Source: a virus. From it: a DNA stretch of 44,360 nucleotides. The notes under the pieces were generated by a model. It did not search any database. It worked only from the letters and a program-made list of their open reading frames with translations, and was not told the origin of the DNA. The translations under genes and the position numbers were made by a program. Each line of letters begins with the position of its first letter. Positions within the stretch are counted from its first letter, which is position 1. Below, piece by piece: positions 7,502 through 16,082 of this stretch. The stretch lies in the IMG/VR virus record IMGVR_UViG_3300020215_000020, positions 1 through 44,360 of that record. One strand, 5' to 3'.

Positions 7502-7852
7502 TCAGCCGAAAAGGTCGAGCTGGGTCGGGGTGTTCTGCTTCTTCAAGACCATCTGCCAGAACCGGCCCTTGGCCTCGTGGTCGAGCCACTTGCGGGCGTA
7601 CTCTGCCGGGCCTCCCGCGGCCTCCACCTCGCCCCGCTGGTGGAAGTGCGAGATGTAGCCCGTCGGGGTGACGGGGATGGGGGCTAAGGGCGGCTCGATG
7701 ACGTGGAGCTCGATGTGCGCGCTGCCGAGGTAGTCCGGCTTGTAGCACACGTCGATCTTGATCCCCTGCCACTCAAGGATCTCGACGTACTCCTGCTTGA
7801 TCTTCTTCTTGGGCTTGGGTGGCTCGGGCTGAGCCTTCTTCCGAGTAGCCAT
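7502..7852 (-). CDS. Unknown protein, 116 residues
   Basis: Good Shine-Dalgarno AAGGAG upstream of ATG 7852. A Lys/Pro-rich N-terminus (about 20 residues) precedes a compact domain with YISHFHQRGEV and AEYARKWLDHEA. It lies next to ArdC-like and DUF932 genes, a neighbourhood typical of plasmids and integrative elements. No function recognised. Confidence 0.75.
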   Translation of the reverse strand: MATRKKAQPEPPKPKKKIKQEYVEILEWQGIKIDVCYKPDYLGSAHIELHVIEPPLAPIPVTPTGYISHFHQRGEVEAAGGPAEYARKWLDHEAKGRFWQMVLKKQNTPTQLDLFG

Positions 7853-8031
7853 GAGCGGTTCTCCTTCCGCTCAAAGTATAACCGCCGGTCTTGCGAGCCG
7901 GCGGTTGATTTGAGGATAGTGATGAGGGTGCTTTGATGAGTTTATCGTAGGGACTAGGTCCTCACGGATACTCGCATGAAGAAGCCCCGGCCTTTCGACC
8001 GGGGCTGGGGATAGTCAATCAGGGCTGCGGT
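7853..8031. terminator. Intergenic region with two hairpins
   Basis: AACCGCCGG...CCGGCGGTT at 7877-7903 is a 9-bp stem with no clear T-run. AGCCCCGG...CCGGGGCT followed by TCTTC on the minus strand (about 7980-8006) is a good terminator for the 63-residue gene at 8032-8223. Nothing coding is seen here. Confidence 0.65.
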
Positions 8032-8223
8032 CTAGCAGGCCCACCATGGCTTCGGGCGGAGGGGACGACAGTGCCCATTGCCCTGAGCGATGCACCTGGC
8101 TCGGTGATGGCTGCTGTGGTGCAGGTAGCGCGGGTTCTTCCAAAGACCCTTGCCGGTGCGGTTGCCGTAACCGACTGCACGACGTTGGCGGCGATTGTCG
8201 TAGCGGTAGTCGCTCTTGCCCAT
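8032..8223 (-). CDS. Small basic protein, 63 residues
   Basis: Start at 8223 chosen for the very strong AAGGAGG seven bases upstream; the frame is open further 5' but without such a signal. The product is rich in Arg, His, Tyr and Gly, with two cysteines near the C-terminus and an aromatic end (WWAC). It may bind nucleic acid; no family recognised. Confidence 0.55.
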   Translation of the reverse strand: MGKSDYRYDNRRQRRAVGYGNRTGKGLWKNPRYLHHSSHHRARCIAQGNGHCRPLRPKPWWAC

Positions 8224-8351
8224 GTGCTCCTCCTTGTTTGAGCAAGGCAAGTTGAGCACTACCGAGCCCTTCAGTAACCGGGCAGGATGAGCCGGGATGG
8301 TCGAAATGTTCGCCATGAGCACACTTGAGTACCGATCACAATTTGTAAGGA

Positions 8352-8378
8352 AATCCCCCGCCGCAGCAGGGGAGAGTG
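8352..8378 (-). terminator. Terminator-like hairpin after the ArdC-like gene
   Basis: On the minus strand CCCC-TGC-TGCG-GC-GGGGG followed by ATTTCCTT. It lies about 85 bases downstream of the zincin gene. The surrounding 8224-8460 stretch shows no supported gene. Confidence 0.5.
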
Positions 8379-8460
8379 AAGCTCGTCCGGATGCGCGCCG
8401 GCCGCGTGGTTTTGTCTTGCCGGGATTGCGCGGGCTTGCCGTGATGATCGGAGCACCATT

Positions 8461-9042
8461 CTACCGCTCGAACTTGAGCAGGAAGGCCACAGCCTTGTGG
8501 GCAGCCTGCGATGCCTGGATGAGCGCCGCGGTCTTGTCCTCGAAATGCTGAAGCCAGCTGTTGAGGTAGCTGGTGTGCTCGGGGACCTGGTTGATCTTGA
8601 AGTGCGCGCACAGCATCGCCGCGCCCATCTCCGCAACGAGCTCCTCCATCGCGTAGGTGCGCGTGCCTTTCTCGCCGCCGGCCGGTCGGTCCAGCTGGTG
8701 CCCGGTCCAATGCACGAGCTCGTGGAAGAGGGCTGAGTGATAGGCGTCGAGGCTGCCGATAGACGAAAGCGGCGGTAGCTTAATGACGCTCTGGCGGTCC
8801 GTCGTGCGGAGGTAGCGGGGTACGCCCTCTTCGTGGATGAAGGTGATCTTGAGCTTCCGCGCAAGGCTCAGGACTTCAGGCATGGCCTTGAGGTCGTCGG
8901 TCGGCCTCGTCGGTGGGTTGCGCTGTTCAAAGCGCTTGACCGCAACACTGGCGCGGGCGGCGATGCGCTCCGCCTCCTCCATGTACTCCTGACGGGTGAA
9001 GCCCCGCGGGATACGGACCACTTCAGTCATAAGCGTGACCAT
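8461..9042 (-). CDS. ArdC-like zincin metallopeptidase domain protein
   Basis: About 193 residues. The sequence FHELVHWTGHQLDR contains the HExxH zinc-binding site, and EELVAEMGAAML follows as the third-ligand region. SYLNSWL near the C-terminus completes the pattern of the C-terminal peptidase domain of ArdC/TraC-type antirestriction proteins. The N-terminal single-strand-DNA-binding domain of full ArdC is missing, so an antirestriction role is only possible. The start is uncertain (9042 or 9030, no Shine-Dalgarno), but starts further 5' would fall in the DUF932 terminator. Confidence 0.8.
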   Translation of the reverse strand: MVTLMTEVVRIPRGFTRQEYMEEAERIAARASVAVKRFEQRNPPTRPTDDLKAMPEVLSLARKLKITFIHEEGVPRYLRTTDRQSVIKLPPLSSIGSLDAYHSALFHELVHWTGHQLDRPAGGEKGTRTYAMEELVAEMGAAMLCAHFKINQVPEHTSYLNSWLQHFEDKTAALIQASQAAHKAVAFLLKFER

Positions 9043-9055
9043 AGCCGAAAATGAG

Positions 9056-9082
9056 CACGCCCCCAATAAGCGGGGGCGTGAA
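9056..9082 (-). terminator. Terminator of the DUF932 gene
   Basis: CACGCCCCC-AATAAGC-GGGGGCGTG, a 9-bp perfect stem, followed on the minus strand by TCATTTTC. It starts two bases after the DUF932 stop. Confidence 0.75.
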
Positions 9083-9083
9083 G

Positions 9084-9830
9084 TCACTCGGCCGGAGCCG
9101 GAAGCGCGAGCGGCGTCGCCACCGGTTCGCAGATGCCGTCGATCACCTGGTGCAGGGTCTGCGTCAGCTGGGGAGCTTCGGCCACCTTGCCGCGGAGCGC
9201 GTAGGTCACGGCGTTAAAGGCCCGCCACGCCGTCGGATCGCCCCAGTCGTAGGGAGGCCGTTCATAGGCATCCACCACGTCTGCGATCCTCGTCACGTTG
9301 AGCGCGCCGCGCCGATAGAGCTCGATCACGAGATGATCGAACTCGTCGAGCTCAAGCGGCCGGTTCTTGTAGGCCTCGATCGTACAGGCTTGCGCAATGC
9401 GCCGTTCCTGCAAGGGCTCGATGATGCCGGCGACGATGCCGGGAAGATCCCGCTTGGCGTTGGCGGTGTGCTTGCGCTTCACCACCACGTCGCCAAGGAA
9501 GGCGAGATTATCGCAAACGAACGTGCGCGAACCATGAGCCAGCGCCACGGGAAACGACTTGTCGTGGCTGTTCCGCATCCCGAGGATGTCGGTGTAGTCG
9601 CCGTACGGGGACTTCAGGCTCATGACACCGAAGAAGCGAGCGCCGTCGGGTGTGACGCCGAAGCTCTCCTCCACGATCTCGTGGCCGTAGAAGCCGAGCG
9701 AGTAGCGCACCATCTCGACGAGCTGATGATGCGGCAGCGGAACGTGAGTGCTGGTAGCCGCGGGCGTTTGGACCTGGCGCAGAGCGTCGAAGTCAACGGC
9801 CGCCGCCCCTGCATGAAGCATGAGGGTCAT
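9084..9830 (-). CDS. DUF932 (phage/plasmid-like) protein
   Basis: A 248-residue protein with the features of DUF932/phage-plasmid-like proteins: FFGVMSLKSPYGDYTDILGMRNSHDKS and TFVCDNLAFLG in the middle. The family is frequent on plasmids, integrative elements and phages; its activity is not established. GGAG lies 8 bases before the ATG at 9830. It sits between the ArdC-like gene and an XRE regulator. Confidence 0.85.
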   Translation of the reverse strand: MTLMLHAGAAAVDFDALRQVQTPAATSTHVPLPHHQLVEMVRYSLGFYGHEIVEESFGVTPDGARFFGVMSLKSPYGDYTDILGMRNSHDKSFPVALAHGSRTFVCDNLAFLGDVVVKRKHTANAKRDLPGIVAGIIEPLQERRIAQACTIEAYKNRPLELDEFDHLVIELYRRGALNVTRIADVVDAYERPPYDWGDPTAWRAFNAVTYALRGKVAEAPQLTQTLHQVIDGICEPVATPLALPAPAE

Positions 9831-9880
9831 CGCAGTTCTCCGGATTTGGGGGACAGTCCGGAGCCATTGTACCCCGCCGC

Positions 9881-10120
9881 CTAGTGCAGCTTCGGAGCCT
9901 CTGTGAAGAACTCAGAGACCGGGCAGCCGAACACCTCCGCCATCCTCTCAAGCAGGGCCGACGGTATGGGCTCTTGCGCGGCCTCGTAACGGCGAAGCGC
10001 GGCGACCGTGATCCCGAGCTCCCGCGCAAAGCTGGTGAGGCTCAGTCCCGCAAGCTTGCGGCGGTAGCGCAAGATGATCGCGGTGTATTCAACCGTGGAA
10101 GGCACCGCCACTTGATACAC
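9881..10120 (-). CDS. XRE-family DNA-binding regulator
   Basis: Helix-turn-helix domain: YRRKLAGLSLTSFARELG, then ITVAALRRYEAAQEPIPSALLERMAEVFG and a short tail (SEFFTEAPKLH). The pattern is that of Cro/CI-type regulators. The start is uncertain: 10120 is the first of three clustered GTG codons and gives 79 residues; an ATG at 10252 is in frame but abuts the upstream terminator and has no ribosome-binding site. It is a candidate repressor of the lysogeny switch or of the neighbouring genes. Confidence 0.8.
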   Translation of the reverse strand: MYQVAVPSTVEYTAIILRYRRKLAGLSLTSFARELGITVAALRRYEAAQEPIPSALLERMAEVFGCPVSEFFTEAPKLH

Positions 10121-10263
10121 CGAAATCGTGTGCGGCGTCGATTTTCTGGCCGCTGAGGGCAAGCAAAAGGCCGGGGTCACTGCCCTAGCCGACGGGTGTT
10201 CCGATCGCCCTCCTGGGCCATCTGGAGCGGTTGCCCATGTGGACCGAGCCATATGTGCAGCAT

Positions 10264-10296
10264 GAGCAAACCCCCCGCCGGTTAGGGCGAGGGGTT
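10264..10296 (-). terminator. Terminator of the primase-like gene
   Basis: On the minus strand AACCCCTCGCC-CTAACC-GGCGGGGGGTT, then TGCTC. It lies 5 bases after the stop at 10301. Confidence 0.7.
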
Positions 10297-10300
10297 CTTC

Positions 10301-10954
10301 TCAAGCGCGCCGCTTGAACGGCACGAGGTTGGTCTTCAGCTGCGGCGGTAGGTGGATGTCACCCTCCACGGCAATGAAGCATTCCTCGCCGGTCTGCGGG
10401 TCGTAGGCCCGGATCGCGACCTTGCCCCGATGGATGCCACGCGGTGCGTAGCCGACCCCGAAGGCGCGGAGCCTCTCAGGATCACCACCGGCTCCCGTGA
10501 GGAGCTCGTGCTCGTAGTCGAGGCCAGCGGCGTACCTGGCAGGATCAAACCCACCGGAGGGTTGGGGGGAAGCTTTCGCCTCCCCCCGAGATTGGGAGGC
10601 TTTCGCCCGCCCGCTCTCTGGCTCGCTCACTGGAACAGTACGTCTACGGGTACTGGTACTGTTACTAGTACCGTTCCCCTCAAAGCCGGCGAGACGCGCG
10701 AGCTCGAACGCCGCATCGCGCATGCGCATGTCGAGGACGTGCGCAGTGAGCGCGATCTGATCGCCCCCGGTCTTTGCGCCCTGGCAGTAGAACCCCTGCC
10801 CTGGCGTCACCACGAGCGCCCGGTGATCGCCGCGTCCGCAGGGACACGGGCCGCGGAACACATTGCCCGCGAGCTTCAGCTTGAGGTCGAGAAGATCGAT
10901 AGCATCGGCGAAGGACACGGCGTCCTTCACCGCCTTGAAGTCGATGAAGGGCAT
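10301..10954 (-). CDS. CHC2 zinc-finger primase-like protein without TOPRIM
   Basis: 217 residues; start 10954 is chosen for GGAGG nine bases upstream. Residues about 30-80 resemble the DnaG zinc-binding domain: PCPCGRGDHRALVV then GFYCQGAKTGGDQI. The usual CxxC of the second knuckle reads CQGA, so one expected cysteine is replaced, while the first knuckle has CPC. A low-complexity Thr/Ser/Arg linker follows, then LRAFGVGYAPRGIHRGKVAIRAYD, resembling the start of a DnaG RNA-polymerase domain, but no TOPRIM acidic motif follows. It may recruit or regulate host primase. Whether it can prime is doubtful. Confidence 0.7.
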   Translation of the reverse strand: MPFIDFKAVKDAVSFADAIDLLDLKLKLAGNVFRGPCPCGRGDHRALVVTPGQGFYCQGAKTGGDQIALTAHVLDMRMRDAAFELARLAGFEGNGTSNSTSTRRRTVPVSEPESGRAKASQSRGEAKASPQPSGGFDPARYAAGLDYEHELLTGAGGDPERLRAFGVGYAPRGIHRGKVAIRAYDPQTGEECFIAVEGDIHLPPQLKTNLVPFKRRA

Positions 10955-11043
10955 CGCTGCCTCCTGTTGCTGTCCACACCCATGATACCGCGCCGCCTTG
11001 ACGGGGTGCTTCAATGGAAGGTGGACAACCAAAGGAGCCTGCG

Positions 11044-11223
11044 ATGGCCGGCAAACCCCCGGACTTCCATGTCTTCGTTTCTCGCAAGGGAAGCGACGAC
11101 AAGAACTTCTACACGCGCGTTGGTGCGGCTTGGCAGGTCGGCAACGACGGCATCTCGGTCAAGCTCGATGCCCTGCCCACGAACGGCGAACTGGTTCTGT
11201 TTCCTCCTCGCGAGGAAACCTAA
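11044..11223 (+). CDS. Small conserved-type protein, 59 residues
   Basis: Lone plus-strand gene with AAAGGAG eight bases before ATG 11044. The product has a beta-rich pattern: FHVFVSRKGSDDKNFYTRVG, AAWQVGNDGISVKLDALP and a final GELVLFPPREE. From memory, similar short proteins are common in proteobacterial mobile elements. Function unknown. Confidence 0.75.
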   Translation: MAGKPPDFHVFVSRKGSDDKNFYTRVGAAWQVGNDGISVKLDALPTNGELVLFPPREET

Positions 11224-11235
11224 CCGCACTCGTCC

Positions 11236-11302
11236 GGGGTCTCCCGTGCCCCCCTCGCCCCGGACAAGTCCAAGGCCCCTGCGCAATGCGTAGGGGCCTG
11301 CT
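11236..11302 (+). terminator. Two successive hairpins after the 59-residue gene
   Basis: GTCCGGGG...CCCCGGAC at 11231-11268 and AGGCCCCT...AGGGGCCT at 11273-11299. Both are strong stems. Neither has a long T-run, so termination efficiency is uncertain. Confidence 0.5.
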
Positions 11303-11350
11303 GCTGTGCTACGCTAGAGGGGCAGGTTGCTATAGCCTGCGCACACCCAG

Positions 11351-11378
11351 CCGAAGCCGCCGAAGGGCGGCTTTTGCG
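11351..11378 (+). terminator. Rho-independent terminator facing the replication-relaxation gene
   Basis: AGCCGCC-GAAG-GGCGGCT followed by TTTGCGTTT on the plus strand, ending at the stop of the convergent gene. It probably serves the plus-strand transcript. Confidence 0.7.
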
Positions 11379-11379
11379 T

Positions 11380-12333
11380 TTAGGGCTTGGTGATGTCGAC
11401 GTAGCCGGCGACCGTCTGCCACGGAGTGAAGAGCTCCTTGATAGTCTCGCGAGGAGCCTTCCACGTCTTGCGGTGAAATTGGGGGAGCGCCTTGAAAAGG
11501 ATGCGCTCCGCATAGGGTTTGCCCTCAAGGTACTTGAGGCAGGTATCGATCCGGCCCTGGCTGGTGGTGATGAAGAGCGCGCGAAGGTTCGGCAGCCCCC
11601 ACGCATCCTCATAAAGCCGCAGCCCGCGTACCTTGGTGAAGAGCCACAGGAAGTTGTCGAGCTTCTCCTTGTTCGAGGTGCCCTCCTTCTCTCTTCGTGA
11701 GAAGGGAACGCCCCCGCGGTCATGCTCTCGCACGTAGAAGTCATGGCCCTCGGCGACGTGCAGACCCATGAGCGCGTCCGGCTCGTACTTCCTACCCTCA
11801 TATTCGATCTGTAGCGGGTTCCATGCGGGCCGCGTCACGTGCTTTGGGGTCGTGGGGAAACGATCGTGGAGGAAGATCTCCTCGTGGTGGACTGCTTCAA
11901 AGCCGTGCTCCGGGCCGTCGAGCTCGAAGGTCGCGCCGATCGAGGAACCCATGCCGCGATGGCGCTTGTCGTCCCGCTGAGGGATAGCAGGAGCCTTCGT
12001 CGGCACGAGGCCGCTAGCTACTTCCGAGTTTTCGTACCACGCCGGCTCGGCGCTCGGCGGCGCAGCGGTGAGCTCCCACGGCCGGACTAGCATCGGACCC
12101 TCGACCGGGGTGTTGTCGGGGAGGAAGACCGACTTCTCATGCGTGAGCCACTTGGCCCGGTCCTGAAACGACTGAAGAAGACCGCCGTAGAAGCGGGCAG
12201 CGAGTGCAGTCGGGAGGCAGGGGTACCGGCGCAGCCCTCGAAAGAGGTTGAAGTCCATCTCATGAAGACGCACCTCCTTCCCCGTGGACTGCGGGATGTG
12301 GTGCTTCCTCCTACCATCAGCGTATTTCAGCAT
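11380..12333 (-). CDS. Replication-relaxation (Replic_Relax)-like protein
   Basis: 317 residues. The N-terminus VRLHEMDFNLFRGLRRYPCLPT looks like the winged-helix start of replication-relaxation family proteins, which supports the ATG at 12333 although no Shine-Dalgarno is visible. The second half has the nuclease-like pattern EPDALMGLHV, DFYVREHDRG, SNKEKLDNFLWLF and RALFITTSQGR. Family members are encoded on conjugative and integrative elements beside DNA-translocating ATPases, as here (ATPase gene 100 bases upstream). Their exact activity is unclear to me; a DNA-processing or relaxosome role is inferred. Confidence 0.7.
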   Translation of the reverse strand: MLKYADGRRKHHIPQSTGKEVRLHEMDFNLFRGLRRYPCLPTALAARFYGGLLQSFQDRAKWLTHEKSVFLPDNTPVEGPMLVRPWELTAAPPSAEPAWYENSEVASGLVPTKAPAIPQRDDKRHRGMGSSIGATFELDGPEHGFEAVHHEEIFLHDRFPTTPKHVTRPAWNPLQIEYEGRKYEPDALMGLHVAEGHDFYVREHDRGGVPFSRREKEGTSNKEKLDNFLWLFTKVRGLRLYEDAWGLPNLRALFITTSQGRIDTCLKYLEGKPYAERILFKALPQFHRKTWKAPRETIKELFTPWQTVAGYVDITKP

Positions 12334-12433
12334 AGATGCGTGGATAGCGCCGCACCGCGTGCACGTAACCGTTTCGCATGAGCGTAGATGAGCAAGATGC
12401 GCCGCAGTGCTGGCGTATGATCACGCCATTATT

Positions 12434-14455
12434 TTACCATTTGCGGCTGAACTCTTGGCCGCCCTGGTGTGGATCAAACGGACCTTGGTCTTCAGGCGTT
12501 TCGGCAGCCATCGCCACAAAGGGCTTGCTCTCTGGAAAAGTGAGGGAGACACGAGCGCGGTTGCGCTCGATGATGCCATCGTACGCATGGTGCGCGAGCT
12601 TCGGGATGTGCCGGATTGGGCCAGCTTGCACAGGGATGGAAACGGCCTGGGGCGTCACGCCACGAATGTGTGCAGCGAACTGAAGGCGCGGCTGGTCGAG
12701 AATGTAGTCAGGCGTCGTCCGCATCTCGGCCGCAAAGCTGCGGGCATCTGCCGCCGACACCTGGGAAACGAACTTGATGCCGGTGGCCCCGAGGAGCGAA
12801 GAGCGGAGCGCCACGCTCGCCTGCCCTAGGTACTGGAACGCGAAGACGCACGAGCACCGGAACTTGCGTACCTCCGTAAGGAGGTCGTCCATGTGCTCCG
12901 AGAAGTAGTCGGACGCCTCGTCCACGATGAGCACCGTGTCCTTGCGCTGCCCAGACGGGAGCACCGCCCGCTCCATGAGGTTCTGAAGGATGAGGCTGAT
13001 GAAGAGCCTGCCGAAAATGGCAGAGCCATCCTTCAGGTAGCCCTTGTTCGTATCGACAAGGATGACGTAGCCGTTGTTGAGGGCGTGCCAGAGGTCAACC
13101 TTCGTCTCCGGCGAGCTCAAGAGCCGCGCCATGACCGGGCTCGCTAGGATGCCCTTCAGCCGGTAGCCAACCTCCTCCTTCGTCGAGCGGAACTGCCCGT
13201 TCTTCGGCAGGAAATCTTTGATGAAGAAGGACTTGGGGATGGGTGGCATCACCTCGATCACGTCCATGAACTTCTCCCCGTTCTCAAGGAGGTCGAGGAG
13301 GTCGAGGATGGTGGCATTGTTGCCCCGCACGTCGGGGAACGTGAGCAGGAGGTCGGCGCAGTAGGTGAAGAGGATTTGCTGTTTGGAGGTCAGCTGCGCC
13401 GTGTCGCCGGCGAGCGCCGAGAACAGGAACGTGAAGGTCTGAATGACCGAGGCCCGCACCTGCTCGCGGGTGTGGGCGTCGTACCTCGCGTGCCGTTCGC
13501 GGGGTATGGCGAACAAGTTGAGCGCAGGGGTGTCCTGCGGGTTGATGTAGATGATCCGGTCTTCGATGCCGAGGTCGGCGTGCAAGAGCGCCTGCACGAG
13601 ATCCGAGTGAGGCTCGACAACCACGATTGAGGGGCGCTCGGGCGACTTCAGGTCGTGCATGATGAGGTGCTGAAGGAGCGAGGTCTTGCCCGCCCCCGGC
13701 CCGCCGCAGACCATGACGTGCTGCATCCGGTCTTCAAGGGTGAGCTTCAGCGGCACGGGCGTCATGAACAGGTCATAGAAGGGAGTACCGCCGAGGTAGC
13801 TCTCCACCATCACGTCGAGCGGGAAGTTGCTCTCCCGCGCGTGCTTCCACGGCTTCTTGCTGTCTTCGCTGTCGCGGCCGGATACCTTGCAGAGGTTCTC
13901 ATAGAGCCGCTCGGCGATGGGTCGAAAGAGGCCGCGCGAGAGGTAGCGATCATCGAGAAGCGTGCCGTACATGCTCTCCACCATGAGCGCCGGGTCAGGC
14001 AGCGCGTAGACGAGCGGAATGGTGAAGGGCGACGGGTCCTCGCTCTCGGGAAGCTCGCGGGCGAGGCCGAACAGGCAGCGCACGAGCCCCTCGTGTACGA
14101 GCTCCAGCAAGGCGTCCTGGTTCGCGTAGAAATACTGCTTCGCGTACAGGAGGTTTCGGTACTCCACGAACTCCTGAAGGTTCATCCGGCCGAAGTCCGG
14201 CGGCGGCAGTTCGGCGAGGTACTTCTCGGCCGAGAGGATGTCGAACATGGCGTAGGCGAGCGCATCGCGCAGCGGCTTGCTCATGCCGTCAAAGTGGGCG
14301 TAGACCCTTTGGCCGATGGCAACCTCGGGTTCCTTCAGCCGGTTCTCGCATTGGCTGACGGAGAGGTAGAGCTTGCGCGTTTCCTCAAGCTCCCGCTCCC
14401 GTTCGCTGCCGCCCAAGCGCCGGAAGAGCGGGGTGTAAACGGACGGCTTGTCCAT
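12434..14455 (-). CDS. VirD4/TraG-HerA-type DNA-translocating ATPase
   Basis: 673 residues. An N-terminal region of about 240 residues with no recognised domain precedes a RecA-like motor. It has Walker A GGPGAGKTS at 251-259, VVVEPHSDL after it, Walker B TVLIVDEA at 507-514 and the C-terminal FAFQYLGQASVALRSSLLG with SAADARSFA typical of TraM-recognition/HerA proteins. Such ATPases couple DNA to type IV secretion or pump DNA. No membrane anchor is obvious at the N-terminus. The phage already has TerL, so this is a second DNA motor. Its ATG overlaps the stop of the upstream 220-residue gene. Confidence 0.88.
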   Translation of the reverse strand: MDKPSVYTPLFRRLGGSERERELEETRKLYLSVSQCENRLKEPEVAIGQRVYAHFDGMSKPLRDALAYAMFDILSAEKYLAELPPPDFGRMNLQEFVEYRNLLYAKQYFYANQDALLELVHEGLVRCLFGLARELPESEDPSPFTIPLVYALPDPALMVESMYGTLLDDRYLSRGLFRPIAERLYENLCKVSGRDSEDSKKPWKHARESNFPLDVMVESYLGGTPFYDLFMTPVPLKLTLEDRMQHVMVCGGPGAGKTSLLQHLIMHDLKSPERPSIVVVEPHSDLVQALLHADLGIEDRIIYINPQDTPALNLFAIPRERHARYDAHTREQVRASVIQTFTFLFSALAGDTAQLTSKQQILFTYCADLLLTFPDVRGNNATILDLLDLLENGEKFMDVIEVMPPIPKSFFIKDFLPKNGQFRSTKEEVGYRLKGILASPVMARLLSSPETKVDLWHALNNGYVILVDTNKGYLKDGSAIFGRLFISLILQNLMERAVLPSGQRKDTVLIVDEASDYFSEHMDDLLTEVRKFRCSCVFAFQYLGQASVALRSSLLGATGIKFVSQVSAADARSFAAEMRTTPDYILDQPRLQFAAHIRGVTPQAVSIPVQAGPIRHIPKLAHHAYDGIIERNRARVSLTFPESKPFVAMAAETPEDQGPFDPHQGGQEFSRKW

Positions 14456-15117
14456 CAGTAGGTCGGCTTCTTCTTCCGCATCCCAATCGGTGCAACGACC
14501 ATCCCCTCATCGACAGATTGGGACGACGGTTCAGGGACCATCGCCGCCTGTTCGAGCGCGGTGAGCGGTCGCTCGGGCATAGGCGGCGGCAGGCTGCCGA
14601 TGAGAGGTTCTGGAACCGGCGCAGGCGGAGGCTCGTCAGGGGCAACGAGCATCGGTGCCGGTGTCACCGCCTGGGCAACTACCTCCGGCTTGCCGGTGGC
14701 AAAATCAAAGAGCATTTCCCGCCCATCAAACGTCGCGGCGGTTTCCAGGTAGCCCCGAAGGTTCTGGCAGGCCGTCATGATGGCCTCCTCCGCTCCGAGG
14801 AGCTCGTCCAAGCTCTTGCACTCGATGTGCTGGCCGCGCGCGAGGCTCGCAATCGAGATGTTGAGCCGCATGGCGGCCAAGGCGCTTAGGCCGAGGCTCT
14901 TCAAGCTGCCGACCATCGAGCCGTCGCGCACAGCGTCACCTTTGTCGAGATACCGCTTGGCGGCTTCGCTGTTGTAGATGACCTGGTTCTGAAGCTTGTA
15001 ACGGTTGATGCTATTCGCCTCCTCCGGCGTGAAGCCGACGCGAGCATCGAGGCAGAAGATAACCTGGTCCTTCATGACGCCGCCCTCGCGCTGAGAGCGC
15101 TTTATTTTCAGCTGCAT
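14455..15117 (-). CDS. Unknown partner protein of the ATPase module, 220 residues
   Basis: Strong GGGGAGG before ATG 15117. Residues 1-140 form an ordered domain (IFCLDARVGFTPEEANSI, then YNSEAAKRYLDKG); residues 150-210 are proline-rich and probably disordered, ending in basic MRKKKPTY. The stop overlaps the ATPase start, indicating a shared operon and probably stoichiometric expression. No family recognised. Confidence 0.7.
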   Translation of the reverse strand: MQLKIKRSQREGGVMKDQVIFCLDARVGFTPEEANSINRYKLQNQVIYNSEAAKRYLDKGDAVRDGSMVGSLKSLGLSALAAMRLNISIASLARGQHIECKSLDELLGAEEAIMTACQNLRGYLETAATFDGREMLFDFATGKPEVVAQAVTPAPMLVAPDEPPPAPVPEPLIGSLPPPMPERPLTALEQAAMVPEPSSQSVDEGMVVAPIGMRKKKPTY

Positions 15118-15161
15118 GGTCGCCTCCCCGACATGGAGGGGAAACCCGCGTTACGGGACTG

Positions 15162-15959
15162 TCAAGCTGGCGGAGCCCGCTTGATGGCGAGGTCGATGTA
15201 GGTGGTGTGGCCCTCGCTGCCGCGCGGATGGCCGGCATGGACCGCAAGTTCTGCGGCGTCATCGGGATTGCAGAGGCTCGGGATACGGGTCTCCTTGGTA
15301 GTGCCGGCGAGGAGCGCGTTCTTCATCTCGTCGGTGAGCTCGTCGAAGAAGTTGACGCCTGCCAGAAGCCTGCCCTGCGTGATGAGCTGCCGGTGCGCAG
15401 GGATCGCGTAGCGGCCAAAGTCGGTGATGACCACCTGGCCGGGGTACTGGTTGATCGCCATGTTCGCGAGGACGAAGCACACCCGGTCCCCGAGCAGGGA
15501 AGGGTCCAGCCGCATGACGATGGTGCCCGTAAAGGACAGGCGGGTGCCCCGGTTAAGGACACGCTCAAGGACACGGTACAGGAGGAGCCGCTCGATCTTC
15601 TCGTAGGCGTCCTTTTGGTAGATGTCCTTGTTGTCCTTCGGCGGCTGAATGAGGGCCTCAAGCCGTGGCTTGTTCGCGAGCAGCGCCTTGAAGATGAGGT
15701 GGTTGGAATAGCGGCTGGTGAGGGTGGTCTGTCCTTGAGGGAAGGCGGCATCAAGGACTTCAAGGAAGGCGTCGGCCTTCGTGTCGTACATGTCCGAGAT
15801 GGGGTTGAAGCTATGCTCGGCCGGATCGAAAACGGTCACGTGTGCGTGGCCGGAAAGGTCGAGTGTGTCGATGAAAATTCCGTCGTCGATGATGAGCGCC
15901 GGATCGGAAATGTGGTGCGAAAGGGGCGTTTTATCACGCCCGATGGCGAGTACGCTCAT
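15162..15959 (-). CDS. Probable catalytically dead VirD4/HerA-like ATPase paralogue
   Basis: 265 residues from ATG 15959 (start uncertain; no good Shine-Dalgarno, and the frame is open upstream through a palindrome). The segments VTVFDPAEHSFNPI and VVITDFGRYAIPAHRQL followed by AGVNFFDELTDEMKNALLAG and CNPDDAAELA follow the order of motifs in VirD4/TraG/HerA motors (DP...NPL, Walker B, sensor region, DA..LA). There is no Walker A, and the Walker B acidic pair DE is replaced by DF. It is two genes upstream of the active ATPase and may be a structural subunit of the same ring. The assignment is my own alignment by eye. Confidence 0.6.
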   Translation of the reverse strand: MSVLAIGRDKTPLSHHISDPALIIDDGIFIDTLDLSGHAHVTVFDPAEHSFNPISDMYDTKADAFLEVLDAAFPQGQTTLTSRYSNHLIFKALLANKPRLEALIQPPKDNKDIYQKDAYEKIERLLLYRVLERVLNRGTRLSFTGTIVMRLDPSLLGDRVCFVLANMAINQYPGQVVITDFGRYAIPAHRQLITQGRLLAGVNFFDELTDEMKNALLAGTTKETRIPSLCNPDDAAELAVHAGHPRGSEGHTTYIDLAIKRAPPA

Positions 15960-16082
15960 GGGCTGGGAAGAGTAGAGCCCGCGTCGTCCAGGGGTGCTCT
16001 CGCCAGCCCTGAAACAAGGAGCTCCACCGTAATTATACGGCAGAGGTGTCCTTAAGAACGGTAGGTAAGGTAGTTGTCCCCA

